A model generated the notes under the pieces. It was not told the origin of the DNA and ran no database searches. It was given only the letters and a program-made list of their open reading frames with translations. Position numbers and translations under genes: made by a program. This document shows, in pieces, positions 42,911 to 51,803 of a stretch of DNA of 64,000 bases; positions within the stretch are counted from its first letter, which is position 1; every line of letters starts with the position of its first letter. The stretch is taken from assembly GCF_004345855.1 (NCBI RefSeq), contig NZ_SLXN01000004.1:248001-312000 (forward strand). Reading direction: 5' to 3'. Source of the stretch: Sphingomonas sp. BK235 (GTDB lineage: Bacteria > Pseudomonadota > Alphaproteobacteria > Sphingomonadales > Sphingomonadaceae).

Positions 42911-44434
42911 GTGGCCACCCCCAGGTTCCTGCTGCCGCCCGAGGGCAAGATCGCGCCGCGGCTCACCGCGCTGCTGGTGCCGGGCTTTCTCGCGCTGCTC
43001 GCCGCGGGGGGCGGCGCCGCCTGGGTGACGCGGCAGAACCAGGCGCACACAAGCGCGGTGGTACACACCTATGAGGTCGAGAAAGCGATCGTCGAGGTGC
43101 GCCGCGTGATCGAGGAGGCCGAGGCGACGCGGCGCGGCGCGCTGCTCGCTCCCGCCACCACCGCCTATCGCGACGGCTATCACCGCGCCGCCGCCGAACT
43201 GCCGCGGCGGCTCGCCGCGCTCACTCGGCTGACCGCGGACAATCCGCGCCAGCGCGACCATCTCGACGGGCTGCGGCTCCAGCTCGGCGCGCTGGCGCAG
43301 CGCCGCGCCGAGACGATGGCGCTGGTGGAGCGCGGCGACCATCGCGGCGCGCTCGCCGCCTTCCGCGCCGACGCCGAGGCGAGCAGCATGCGCGCGGTGC
43401 GCTTCCTGATGGAGCGGATGGCGCGCGAGGAGCGCAGGCTGCTCGCGATCCGCGACCGCGAGCTGCGCGTCACCGAGCGCGCCTTCTACGCGGTGCTGGC
43501 GCTCGCCGCGGTGCTGCTCGCCGCGCTCGCGGTGATCGCGCTGCTGACGGTGCTGGCCTATACGCGCGACCTGGCGCGCTCGCGCGACGCCACCCTGGCC
43601 CTCGCCGACAGCCTCGAGGAGATGGTGGCCGAGCGCACCGAGGATCTCACCCGCGCCAACGAGGAGATCCAGCGTTTCGCCTATATCGTCAGCCACGACC
43701 TGCGCTCGCCCTTGGTCAACGTGATGGGCTTCACCGCCGAGCTGGAAGCGGCCACGGGCCAGCTCGGCGCGCTGGTCGACTCGGTCGAGGCCGAGGCGCC
43801 GCAACTGCTCAGCGAGGAAGCGCGATTGTCGGCGCGCGAGGACCTGCCCGAGGCGATCGGCTTCATCCGCGCCTCGACGCAGAAGATGGACCGCCTCATC
43901 AACGCGATCCTCCAGCTCTCGCGACAGGGCCGGCGCCAGCTCGCGCCCGAGCGGATCGACGTGGCGCAGCTCGTCGGGCAGATCCGCGACACACTCACCC
44001 ACCGGCTCGCCGACGCCGACGCCACGCTGGAGGTAGCGGGCACGCTGCCCGAGGTGATCAGCGACCGCTTCTCGCTCGATCAGATCTTCTCCAACCTGAT
44101 CGAGAATGCGGTGAAATACCTTCGCCCCGGCGTGCCCGGCCGCATCACGGTGAGCGGGCGGCGCGAGGCGCAGCGCGTGATCTACGCCATCGCCGACAAT
44201 GGCCGCGGCATCGACCCGCGCGACCATGCGCGCGTGTTCGACCTGTTCCGCCGCTCGGGCGCGCAGGACAAGCCCGGCGAGGGCATCGGGCTCGCCACGG
44301 TGCGCGCGCTGGTGTTCCGGCTGGGCGGCACGATCGGCGTCGAGTCCAACCTGGGACAGGGCGCGACTTTCACGCTATCACTACCATTGACGCTGGAATC
44401 ACAACCTTCGGAAGTTCGGGGCAGAAGCGAATGA
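42911..44434 (+). CDS. Membrane histidine kinase with CHASE3-like sensor
   Basis: A 507-residue kinase. Two helices (about 18-38 and 192-218) flank a helical periplasmic domain resembling CHASE3 (VRRVIEEAEATRRGALLA). Then come a coiled coil, HisKA with the His at about 262 (FAYIVSHDLRSPL), and ATPase motifs LIENAVKYL, ADNGRGID and GEGIGLATV. The HDLRSPL phospho-site form is common in phytochrome-like kinases. GTG is the start. The next gene begins in its stop (ATGA), giving kinase, Rcp1-like regulator and REC-HisKA_2 in one operon. Confidence 0.88.
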   Translation: MATPRFLLPPEGKIAPRLTALLVPGFLALLAAGGGAAWVTRQNQAHTSAVVHTYEVEKAIVEVRRVIEEAEATRRGALLAPATTAYRDGYHRAAAELPRRLAALTRLTADNPRQRDHLDGLRLQLGALAQRRAETMALVERGDHRGALAAFRADAEASSMRAVRFLMERMAREERRLLAIRDRELRVTERAFYAVLALAAVLLAALAVIALLTVLAYTRDLARSRDATLALADSLEEMVAERTEDLTRANEEIQRFAYIVSHDLRSPLVNVMGFTAELEAATGQLGALVDSVEAEAPQLLSEEARLSAREDLPEAIGFIRASTQKMDRLINAILQLSRQGRRQLAPERIDVAQLVGQIRDTLTHRLADADATLEVAGTLPEVISDRFSLDQIFSNLIENAVKYLRPGVPGRITVSGRREAQRVIYAIADNGRGIDPRDHARVFDLFRRSGAQDKPGEGIGLATVRALVFRLGGTIGVESNLGQGATFTLSLPLTLESQPSEVRGRSE

Positions 44435-44880
44435 ACGCGCACCAGTCGGTCGGCATCGTGATGATCGAGGACGATGAGGGGCACGCGCGCCTCATCGAGA
44501 AGAACATCCGGCGCGCCGGCATCCTCAACGAGATCCGCCATTTCACCGATGGCACCAGCGCGCTCGACTATATCTTCAACGATCCGGTCGGCCCCGCGCT
44601 CAACGGCCCCGCCCTGGTGCTGCTCGACCTCAACCTGCCCGACATGAGCGGCACCGACATCCTGGCGCGGATCAAGAACAGCGACGGCCCGGTCAAGCGC
44701 ACCCCCGTGGTGGTGCTGACCACCACCGACGATTCGCGCGAGATCCAGCGCTGCTACGATCTCGGCGCCAACGTCTATATCACCAAGCCGGTGAACTATG
44801 AGAGCTTCGCCCAGGCGATCCGTCAGCTGGGCCTGTTCCTCTCGGTGATCCAGGTGCCCGATCTCGACGGGGCGGCCTGA
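44431..44880 (+). CDS. Single-domain response regulator, Rcp1-like
   Basis: A stand-alone receiver of 149 residues with no output domain. Acidic residues in IVMIEDDEGHA, phospho-acceptor Asp at about 66 (VLLDLNLPDMSG), Thr in VLTTTDDS, and Lys in YITKPVNYES. The ALDYIFN and the loop before it are typical of Rcp1/CheY-like partners of phytochrome-type kinases. It probably shuttles phosphate from the upstream kinase to another protein. It overlaps that gene by four bases. Confidence 0.9.
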   Translation: MNAHQSVGIVMIEDDEGHARLIEKNIRRAGILNEIRHFTDGTSALDYIFNDPVGPALNGPALVLLDLNLPDMSGTDILARIKNSDGPVKRTPVVVLTTTDDSREIQRCYDLGANVYITKPVNYESFAQAIRQLGLFLSVIQVPDLDGAA

Positions 44881-44889
44881 GCCACGCCC

Positions 44890-45927
44890 GTGACCATCGC
44901 CGCGGGTACCCGCATCCTCTACATCGACGACGACGCCGGGATCCGCCGGCTGGTCAGTCGCGCGCTCGAGCGGCGCGGCTATCGCGTCACCGTCGCCGAC
45001 GGCGGCGAGGCGGGCGTGGCGGCGGCGGCGGCGGAGCCGTTCGATCTGGTCGCGGTGGACCATTACATGCCCGGCATCGACGGGCTGGAGACGCTCGCCC
45101 GGCTCCAGGCGCTGCCGTTGCCCCCCGCCGTGGTCTATGTCAGCGGATCGGAGGAGACGCGCGTCGCGGTCGCGGCGCTGCGCGCGGGCGCGGCCGATTA
45201 CGTGGTGAAGACGCCGGGCGAGGATTTCTTCGACCTGCTCGACGCCACCTTCCGCCAGGTGCTGCAGCGCGCCGAGGTGGAGGCGCTCAAGACCCGCGCC
45301 GAGGCCGAGCTGCGCGCCAGCAACGCGCGGCTGGAGGCGCTGCTCGCCGAGGTGAACCACCGCGTCGCCAACTCGCTCCAGCTCGTCTCGGCGATGGTGC
45401 GGATGCAGTCGAGCGCGCTGGAGGATCCGGGCGCGCGCGCCGCGCTGGAGGACACGCAGCGCCGCATCAGCGCGATCGCGCAGGTGCATCGCCGGCTCTA
45501 CACCGGCAACGAGGTCGAGCATGTCGAGATGCGCGACTATCTGGCGCAGCTGATCGAGGAGCTGGGCGCGACCTGGTCGACCAGCGAGGCGCCGCGGCGG
45601 CTGACGCTGATCGCCGAGGCGCTGCGGCTGCCGACCGATCGCGCGGTGTCGCTCGGCGTGATCGTCACCGAACTGGTCAGCAACGCGTGCAAATATGCCT
45701 ATCCCGCAGGCGACGGCGAGGTGCGCGTGGCGCTGGCGCATGACGGCGACGGGCGCTTCCGGCTGGTGGTGGAGGACGATGGGATCGGCATCGGCGACGA
45801 TGGGCCGAAGGGCACCGGCGTGGGGTCGCGGCTGATCCGCGCGATGGCGCAGAGCCTCGACGCCGCGCTCCATTATGACGCCGCGCACCGCGGCACGCGC
45901 GCGGTGATCGCGGCCGCGATCCGCTGA
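44890..45927 (+). CDS. Receiver fused to HisKA_2-type histidine kinase
   Basis: A 345-residue protein with an N-terminal receiver (Asp at about 57, DLVAVDHYMPG) and a C-terminal HisKA_2/HWE-like kinase: EVNHRVANSLQLVSAMVRMQ carries the His at about 157, followed by TELVSNACKYAYP and EDDGIGIG. No transmembrane segment. Kinases of this type feed the alphaproteobacterial general stress response (PhyR/NepR/EcfG) in several species. The receiver may allow control by the upstream CHASE3 kinase. The start is GTG, nine bases after the preceding gene. Confidence 0.9.
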   Translation: MTIAAGTRILYIDDDAGIRRLVSRALERRGYRVTVADGGEAGVAAAAAEPFDLVAVDHYMPGIDGLETLARLQALPLPPAVVYVSGSEETRVAVAALRAGAADYVVKTPGEDFFDLLDATFRQVLQRAEVEALKTRAEAELRASNARLEALLAEVNHRVANSLQLVSAMVRMQSSALEDPGARAALEDTQRRISAIAQVHRRLYTGNEVEHVEMRDYLAQLIEELGATWSTSEAPRRLTLIAEALRLPTDRAVSLGVIVTELVSNACKYAYPAGDGEVRVALAHDGDGRFRLVVEDDGIGIGDDGPKGTGVGSRLIRAMAQSLDAALHYDAAHRGTRAVIAAAIR

Positions 45928-46029
45928 CGCGTCGCCGCCCGCCGCATTTGTCAAATGACTGCAACATCCGGCTGTTCTAGGAGGCTTCCCGCGCCACGCG
46001 CCGAGGGGGCGCCGACAGGGAGATCACCA

Positions 46030-46293
46030 ATGCCGCGTTTCACCCATATTGTCGCGGGCGTCGCCGCGATGCTCGCGCTGCCCGCCGCCGCGGTCGCCGC
46101 GCCCGCCGCCAATCCGGCGTCGTCGCTGTCGGTCGCCGGTTCGACCCGCGCGGCCAGCGACACCGCGCGCGCCAGCCGGATCGGCGCCGAGGTGCCGACC
46201 ACCACGCTGATCAGCATCGGCATCCTCGCCGCGCTGACGGGCATCGTCCTGCTCGTCGCCGACGGTGACGACGACAATAGCGACAGCAACTGA
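46030..46293 (+). CDS. Exported/membrane small protein, acidic tail
   Basis: An 87-residue protein with a signal peptide (MPRFTHIVAGVAAMLALPAA ending AVAAPA), a short Ala/Ser-rich segment, one hydrophobic helix (TTTLISIGILAALTGIVLLVA) and an acidic end VADGDDDNSDSN. Small proteins with this Asp-rich ending are frequent in sphingomonads; function unknown. GGGAG lies nine bases upstream. It follows the kinase operon by about 100 bp and may have its own promoter. Confidence 0.68.
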   Translation: MPRFTHIVAGVAAMLALPAAAVAAPAANPASSLSVAGSTRAASDTARASRIGAEVPTTTLISIGILAALTGIVLLVADGDDDNSDSN

Positions 46294-46299
46294 GAACGA

Positions 46300-46335
46300 G
46301 GCCGGCGCGGCGCCCCCCCGGGAGCCGCACCGGCC
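46300..46335. terminator. Hairpin between convergent small genes
   Basis: GGCCGGCGCGGC and GCCGCACCGGCC form a 12-bp stem with one mismatch and a 12-nt loop, between the stops at 46293 (plus) and 46349 (minus). It may end both transcripts. Confidence 0.5.
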
Positions 46336-46348
46336 GATACGGCGCGCC

Positions 46349-46462
46349 TCAGCGCGCCAGGTGAAGCACCAGCTGGGCAGCCACGGCCACCGTGGCCCAG
46401 CTCGCCGCCGTGAGCACGGCGAGCACCGAGTAACGTCGACGCGTCGACATCGAGTTGGTCAT
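46349..46462 (-). CDS. 37-residue single-helix membrane microprotein
   Basis: A very short frame beginning MTNSMSTRRRYSVLAVLTAA. The N-terminus is basic (RRR), followed by one hydrophobic helix of about 22 residues ending VAAQLVLHLAR, the usual positive-inside signature. A strong GGAGGGG lies six bases before the ATG. It stands alone with its own upstream region. Family unknown. The ribosome site, charge pattern and hydrophobic segment together argue for a real gene, but there is no homology evidence. Confidence 0.55.
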   Translation of the reverse strand: MTNSMSTRRRYSVLAVLTAASWATVAVAAQLVLHLAR

Positions 46463-46598
46463 TGATCCCCTCCCATGTTGTAGGGACGAGAATACGCCTC
46501 GGCGCGCCCCGCTAAAAGCGAGTCGCACTGACGCATTTTAAGTATTTTCCCGTTTTGGTTCAGGGATTAAGCCCGAGAGCCCCGAGAAAGCTCGCGCG

Positions 46599-47546
46599 TC
46601 ACCCCGAGGCGTGGGCGGCGGCGAGGAAATCCAGCAGCAGCCGGTTGGTCGCGTCGGGGGCCTCGCGATGCGGCCAATGCCCCACCCCGTCCAGTCGCGT
46701 CGCGCCGATCAGACCGGGCGCGTCGGCGCGCATCTGTGTCTCGTCGTAGCGGCGGACGCGGGTGATGCCATCCTCCGCGCCCCACAGGAAATAGGCGGGC
46801 TGCGCGATCTGGCGCCCGACCAGCCCGCGCGTGGCATCGACGAAGAGCTGGAGCGAGCGATAGGCGTTGAGCGGACGCTCGAAGCCGGTGCGCGCGAACT
46901 CGGCGACGCCATAAGCGATGTCGTCGGGATCGGCCCAGGGTGGCACCGCCACCGGCGCGGGCCGCGCCATGTCGCGCCGCGTGTCGAACGGGTTCCAGCG
47001 CTCCTCGGGCGGGGGCGAGCCCGACGAATGGTAGAGGAAGCCGGGATAGCTCGTCGCGGCATCGGCCCAGCGCGCCGCCGCGCCCGGCTCGCGCTGGCGG
47101 AACATGTAGAAGCTGTCCGCCTTGCCCGCCGCGGCCATGGCCTCGAACGGGCTCGGTCCGCCGGGGGGCAGGAACGGGACGCTGATCGCGAACACCGCGG
47201 GAAAGCGGTCGGGGCGCAGCAGCGCGCCATACCAGGCCACCGCCGCGCCGAAATCATGCCCGACGATCGTCGCGCGCGGCAGCGCGAGCGCGTCGAGCAC
47301 CGCGACCACGTCGCCGATGCCGTGGAGCGCGGTATAGCCGTGCGGATCGTCCGGCCCGGTGCTGCGGCCATAGCCGCGCATGTCGAGCGCGATCGCGCGA
47401 TAGCCCGAGGCGGCGAGCGCCTCCATCTGGCGGCGCCAGCCGATCCACACGTCCGGGAAGCCGTGGCAGAAGATGACGGGGGTGCCGCTGCCCAGCTCCG
47501 CGACGTGGAGCGACACGGGACCGGCATCGATCTGATGATGTCTCAT
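46599..47546 (-). CDS. Alpha/beta hydrolase, epoxide-hydrolase-like
   Basis: A 315-residue alpha/beta hydrolase. Oxyanion motif HGFPD (29-33), MRGYGRSTGP, nucleophile elbow VGHDFGAAVAW with Asp at about 98, an acidic residue in FLWGAEDGI, and the His in GVGHWPHREAPD. This is the same group as the hydrolase at 11058 but clearly a different gene. An Asp nucleophile fits epoxide or fluoroacetate-type hydrolysis. Fourteen bases separate it from the DUF1330 gene upstream in the same direction. Confidence 0.86.
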   Translation of the reverse strand: MRHHQIDAGPVSLHVAELGSGTPVIFCHGFPDVWIGWRRQMEALAASGYRAIALDMRGYGRSTGPDDPHGYTALHGIGDVVAVLDALALPRATIVGHDFGAAVAWYGALLRPDRFPAVFAISVPFLPPGGPSPFEAMAAAGKADSFYMFRQREPGAAARWADAATSYPGFLYHSSGSPPPEERWNPFDTRRDMARPAPVAVPPWADPDDIAYGVAEFARTGFERPLNAYRSLQLFVDATRGLVGRQIAQPAYFLWGAEDGITRVRRYDETQMRADAPGLIGATRLDGVGHWPHREAPDATNRLLLDFLAAAHASG

Positions 47547-47560
47547 CCTCACCTCGGCTC

Positions 47561-47926
47561 TCAGCGCAGCAGCGGCGCGACGGGTTGGAGCACCGCCTCG
47601 ACCAGCGCGGCCTGGCGCAGCGCGTCGATCGGTGCGTAATCGGGATCGGCGATCAGCGCGGCGAAGGCGTCGCGCGACGGATAGCGTACCAGCGCCACCG
47701 CGTCCCACGCCTGCCCCGGCTCGGCCGCCAGCGCGGCGAGGCCGTCGCCCGCGAAGGCGATCGCGCCGCCGTGGCGCGCGACGATCGGCGCCGCGCGCGT
47801 GAGATAGTCGGTGTAGCGCGCGCGGCCAGCGCCGGGCGCGAACCGCAGGAGGTTGAGCATGACGATCGGTGCATCGTCGTCCTGCGCGAGAAAGGCCTCG
47901 AGGCGGCCGGGGATCAGCGTCTTCAT
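47561..47926 (-). CDS. DUF1330 domain protein
   Basis: A 121-residue dimeric ferredoxin-like protein of the DUF1330 type (PF07045): IVMLNLLRFAPGAGRARYTD, then ARHGGAIAFAGDGL, and the WDAVALVRYPSRDAFAALIA strand typical of the family, with DPDYAPIDALRQAAL. The related ABM/EthD folds bind small hydrophobic molecules. AGGAG lies eight bases before the start. It precedes an alpha/beta hydrolase in the same operon. Confidence 0.87.
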   Translation of the reverse strand: MKTLIPGRLEAFLAQDDDAPIVMLNLLRFAPGAGRARYTDYLTRAAPIVARHGGAIAFAGDGLAALAAEPGQAWDAVALVRYPSRDAFAALIADPDYAPIDALRQAALVEAVLQPVAPLLR

Positions 47927-48121
47927 GGTTCGCTCCTGCTCGGCCCGGCCGCGCGCGGCGGGGCAAGGTGGACGCGGCGAAAATGCGGTGTCGCCGCGAC
48001 CTTGCCCAGCCAGCGCGCGGACAGGTCTATGTTGCCGATCGGGCACCATCGACCCGCCCGCGACGTCGCTCCCGCCGGCGCGCGGCCGCGGCGGGAGCGA
48101 GGCCGGCAGGCGCCGCCCGCC

Positions 48122-49015
48122 TCAGCCGGCGGGATGGAGCAGGTCGGCGAAGCCGATCCGCGCGAGGAACTGCTCGCGCAGCCGGTCCATCACCGCGAAG
48201 GTGACGACCGCGCCGTCGCTCGCGGGGTCGATGGTGGTGCGCAGCGGGCGGCTGCCCTTGGGCTGCGCCACCAGCGCCACCACCGCGCGCCCGACCGCAT
48301 CGGGGTCCGCGTCGGCGGGGACGGTGGCGGCGAGCGCGTCCTTGATCCGGTCATAGAAGCCCGCGGGATAGGCCGCCTCATAGGCCGCCGCGATGGCCGC
48401 GTCGCCGGGAGTGCCCGCGTGTGCGAAATGGTTGGTGCCGGTGGTGAACGCGCCCGGGACGACGATCGCGGTCTCGATCCCGAGCGGCGCCAGTTCCTTG
48501 GCATAACAGACCGCGAGCGCGTCCATCCCCGACTTGGCGGCGAAATAGGGGCCGAGCAGCGGCGGCACGCCGCCCGCGACGCTGCTGCTCGACACCCAGA
48601 CGAGCAGGCCGTCGCGCGCCGCGCGCATGTGCGGCAGCACCGCGCGATTGACGCGATGCGTGCCCAGCACGTTGACGTCATATTGCGCGGCGAGCTGGTC
48701 GACCGTGAAGGCCTCGGTCGGGCCATAGACCATGTGCCCGGCATTGTGGACGAGCACGTCGATGCGGCCATGGTCGCGGACGATCGCGTCGACCGCCGCG
48801 GCGATCGAGGCCTCGTCCTGGACGTCCAGCTCGATCGTGCGCAGGTCGATCGCTTCCGCGCGCGCCTGGTCGGCGATCTCGGCGACCGTCGCCGCATTCT
48901 TCCCCTCGGTCCCCCGCATCGAGGCGTAGGCACTATGCCCCGCGCGCGCGAGATCGGTCGCGATCATCCGGCCGAAGCCGCTCGACGCGCCCGTCACCAG
49001 CACCACCTGTCCCAT
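48122..49015 (-). CDS. SDR-family oxidoreductase
   Basis: A 297-residue short-chain dehydrogenase. Cofactor loop LVTGASSGFGRMIA (the GFG variant of GIG), HNAG in VLVHNAGHMVYG, catalytic Ser in WVSSSSVAGG, and Tyr/Lys in GPYFAAKSGMDAL. The extended C-terminal half resembles the Ayr1/DHRS-like subgroup. NAD(P)-dependent on unknown carbonyls. It lies 28 bases from the next SDR, all on the minus strand. Confidence 0.88.
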   Translation of the reverse strand: MGQVVLVTGASSGFGRMIATDLARAGHSAYASMRGTEGKNAATVAEIADQARAEAIDLRTIELDVQDEASIAAAVDAIVRDHGRIDVLVHNAGHMVYGPTEAFTVDQLAAQYDVNVLGTHRVNRAVLPHMRAARDGLLVWVSSSSVAGGVPPLLGPYFAAKSGMDALAVCYAKELAPLGIETAIVVPGAFTTGTNHFAHAGTPGDAAIAAAYEAAYPAGFYDRIKDALAATVPADADPDAVGRAVVALVAQPKGSRPLRTTIDPASDGAVVTFAVMDRLREQFLARIGFADLLHPAG

Positions 49016-49043
49016 GTCTCGTCTCCCTCGCGTGTCCGTGGTC

Positions 49044-49808
49044 TCAGCGCGTGCCCGTCTCGGTCCTGGGTGCGTTCAGCGTGGCGAGCGCCGCGTCGAA
49101 GCGGCCCTCGCGCTCGGCGTTGCGCAGGAAACCGACGCGCTCGACCAGGATCTCGCGCGGGGTCGGGTCACGCGCGAACAGCGCCATCACCTCGTCGATG
49201 AAGTCCCCGAGCGGCAGATAGCCCTCGCGCGTCTCCTGCCCCGGGGTCAGCCCGGTCTGCACCGCGGGGGGCACCAGCTCGATCACCTCGACGCGGCCGG
49301 CGAGCTGCTCGCGCAGCGCCACGGTATAAGCGTGGATCGCCGCCTTGGTCGCGTCATAGGTCGGCGCCCCCACCAGCGGGACGAAGCCGAGCCCGGAGCT
49401 GACGTTGACGATCGCCGCGTCGTCGCGCGCGATCAGATGATCGATCAGCGCGTCGATCAGCCGGATCGGGCCGAGCAGGTTGGTGGTCACCGTCGCCTCG
49501 GCATCGGCCAGGTCGCGCGCGGCGTCGAGCCGCTCCATCCGCATGATGCCGGCATTGTTGACCACGACGTTCACCGCCGGGAAGTCGGCGACGAGGCGGC
49601 GCGCGAAATCGGCGATCGTCGCGGTGCTGGTCACGTCCAGCTCGATCGCGTGCATGTCGGCGCGCCCCGCGATCGTCTGCTCCAGCGCCTCGCGGCGGCG
49701 CCCCGCGACGATGACGACGTTGCCCGCGTCGTGGAAGCGCTGCGCCAGCGCGGCGCCGATCCCCGAGCCGCCGCCGGTGATGAGCATGACATTGCCGCTG
49801 TTCTTCAT
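49044..49808 (-). CDS. SDR-family oxidoreductase, DltE-like
   Basis: A 254-residue short-chain dehydrogenase. LITGGGSGIGAALAQRF cofactor loop, VVNNAGIMRMERL, and the catalytic Ser/Tyr/Lys in IVNVSSGLGFVP and PTYDATKAAIHAYT. The overall pattern, including PPAVQTGLTPGQ, matches the DltE/YoxD-like group. AAGGAG precedes the start by five bases. It is the middle gene of the SDR/SDR/AKR/YciI run. Confidence 0.88.
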   Translation of the reverse strand: MKNSGNVMLITGGGSGIGAALAQRFHDAGNVVIVAGRRREALEQTIAGRADMHAIELDVTSTATIADFARRLVADFPAVNVVVNNAGIMRMERLDAARDLADAEATVTTNLLGPIRLIDALIDHLIARDDAAIVNVSSGLGFVPLVGAPTYDATKAAIHAYTVALREQLAGRVEVIELVPPAVQTGLTPGQETREGYLPLGDFIDEVMALFARDPTPREILVERVGFLRNAEREGRFDAALATLNAPRTETGTR

Positions 49809-49848
49809 CTCAACTCCTTTCCGATCGTCGCCCGCGCGGGCGACGGGT

Positions 49849-50889
<1,041 letters not shown>

Positions 50890-51198
50890 TCACGCCGCGG
50901 GATAGACCTTCTCGGTCGCGCCTTCCCCTACGACGGTGGCCCATTCGCGGATGCGCCAGCTGCGGACGACCCCGTTGTTGACGTAGGCGTCCTCGCGCAC
51001 GAAGCGCTTCACCACCGCGGGGCTGTCGGCGCGGAACAGGATGATCCCGGTGTCGAGCGGGTCGGTCAACGCCCCCGCGAGGATCAGCTCGCCGCGCTCG
51101 GCCGCGGCCCAGGCCTTGGTCAGGTGCGCGTCGCGGAACTCGGGGCGCCGCGCCTCATAGCTGTCGCTGAACTCGAGGAAGAGGACGTAATGCTTCAT
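50890..51198 (-). CDS. YciI-like protein
   Basis: A 102-residue protein with a YciI/DGPF-like fold (PF03795): MKHYVLFLEFSDSYEARRPEF, then the HLTKAWAAAERGELILAGAL segment with the conserved His, FRADSPAVVKRFVREDAYVN, and a late RIREWATVVGE. Family members are uncharacterised or dechlorinase-like. It lies 51 bases upstream of the aldo/keto reductase and may be the first gene of that run. Confidence 0.87.
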   Translation of the reverse strand: MKHYVLFLEFSDSYEARRPEFRDAHLTKAWAAAERGELILAGALTDPLDTGIILFRADSPAVVKRFVREDAYVNNGVVRSWRIREWATVVGEGATEKVYPAA

Positions 51199-51403
51199 GC
51201 GGGCGATCCCTGCCAGGCGGAACGTGACGTCGAGACCGGCCGGGGGCGCGTGACGCGCGCTCCTTCTTTGTCTCAGCGGCACCAAGATCGCTCATGGCCG
51301 GCGCTGCGTTCCGCGCCGATTTGTCGCGTCAGGGCGGACGCACGGTGACGCGCCGCGCGGGCGCGGGAGCGGGTCACCCCACCAGTCATCCCTCGCCTCG
51401 CTC

Positions 51404-51727
51404 GTCGTCCCGGCCTCGCGCCGGGACCCATTGGTGCGGACCCAAAAAGCGGCTTGCTCTTCTTCACCGTCATCCCGGCCTCGCGCCGGGATCTATGGTG
51501 CCGCGAGAGCAACGCCGGCGGCTCTCGCGGCGGTATGGATCCCGGGTCAAGGCTCTCCTGAGCTTGTCGAAGGGCCCGGGATGACGGGTGGAGCAAGCCG
51601 CGTTCGCGACAATGAAGCTTTTGGGTCCGGCCCCATGCTGCCGCGAGAGCAACGCTTCCGGCTCTCGCAGCGCGATGGATCCCGGGGCAAGGCTCTCCTG
51701 AGCTTGTCGAAGGGCCCGGGATGACGA
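51404..51727. repeat. Family A element split by an inserted MITE-like copy
   Basis: The left arm GTCGTCCCGGCCTCGCGCCG (51404-51431, ending GGGACCCAT) stops abruptly. Its expected continuation TGCTGCCGCGAGAGC resumes at about 51636 and runs through GATGGATCCCGGGGC to GGGCCCGGGATGACG. Between them lies a whole second element. The order therefore records an older copy split by a younger one. Confidence 0.6.
51432..51635. mobile_element. MITE-like element, second full copy (inserted)
   Basis: About 204 bp, bounded by TGGTGCGGACCCAAAAAGC on the left and its inverse GCTTTTGGGTCCGGCCCCA on the right. Internally it matches the element at 25837-26038 over nearly its whole length, including GGTGCCGCGAGAGCAACGCC and the TCTCCTGAGCTTGTCGAAGG insert. 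No coding capacity. Confidence 0.65.
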
Positions 51728-51803
51728 TGTGGCGAAGGCCCCCGCTCCAGCGCGAGGTGGTGACAGCACGCGACCCGCGCGGCCGCGGTGCCGCGCGCGG
51801 CGC

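Larger units (their letters stand above)
51199..51803. other. Intergenic stretch dominated by nested repeats
   Basis: About 605 bases. The first 200 hold nothing I can support. From 51404 to 51727 it is filled by a family A element interrupted by a second, complete one. The remaining ~75 bases lead into the nitronate-monooxygenase-like gene end. Long frames in the stretch come from repeat sequence. Confidence 0.6.
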
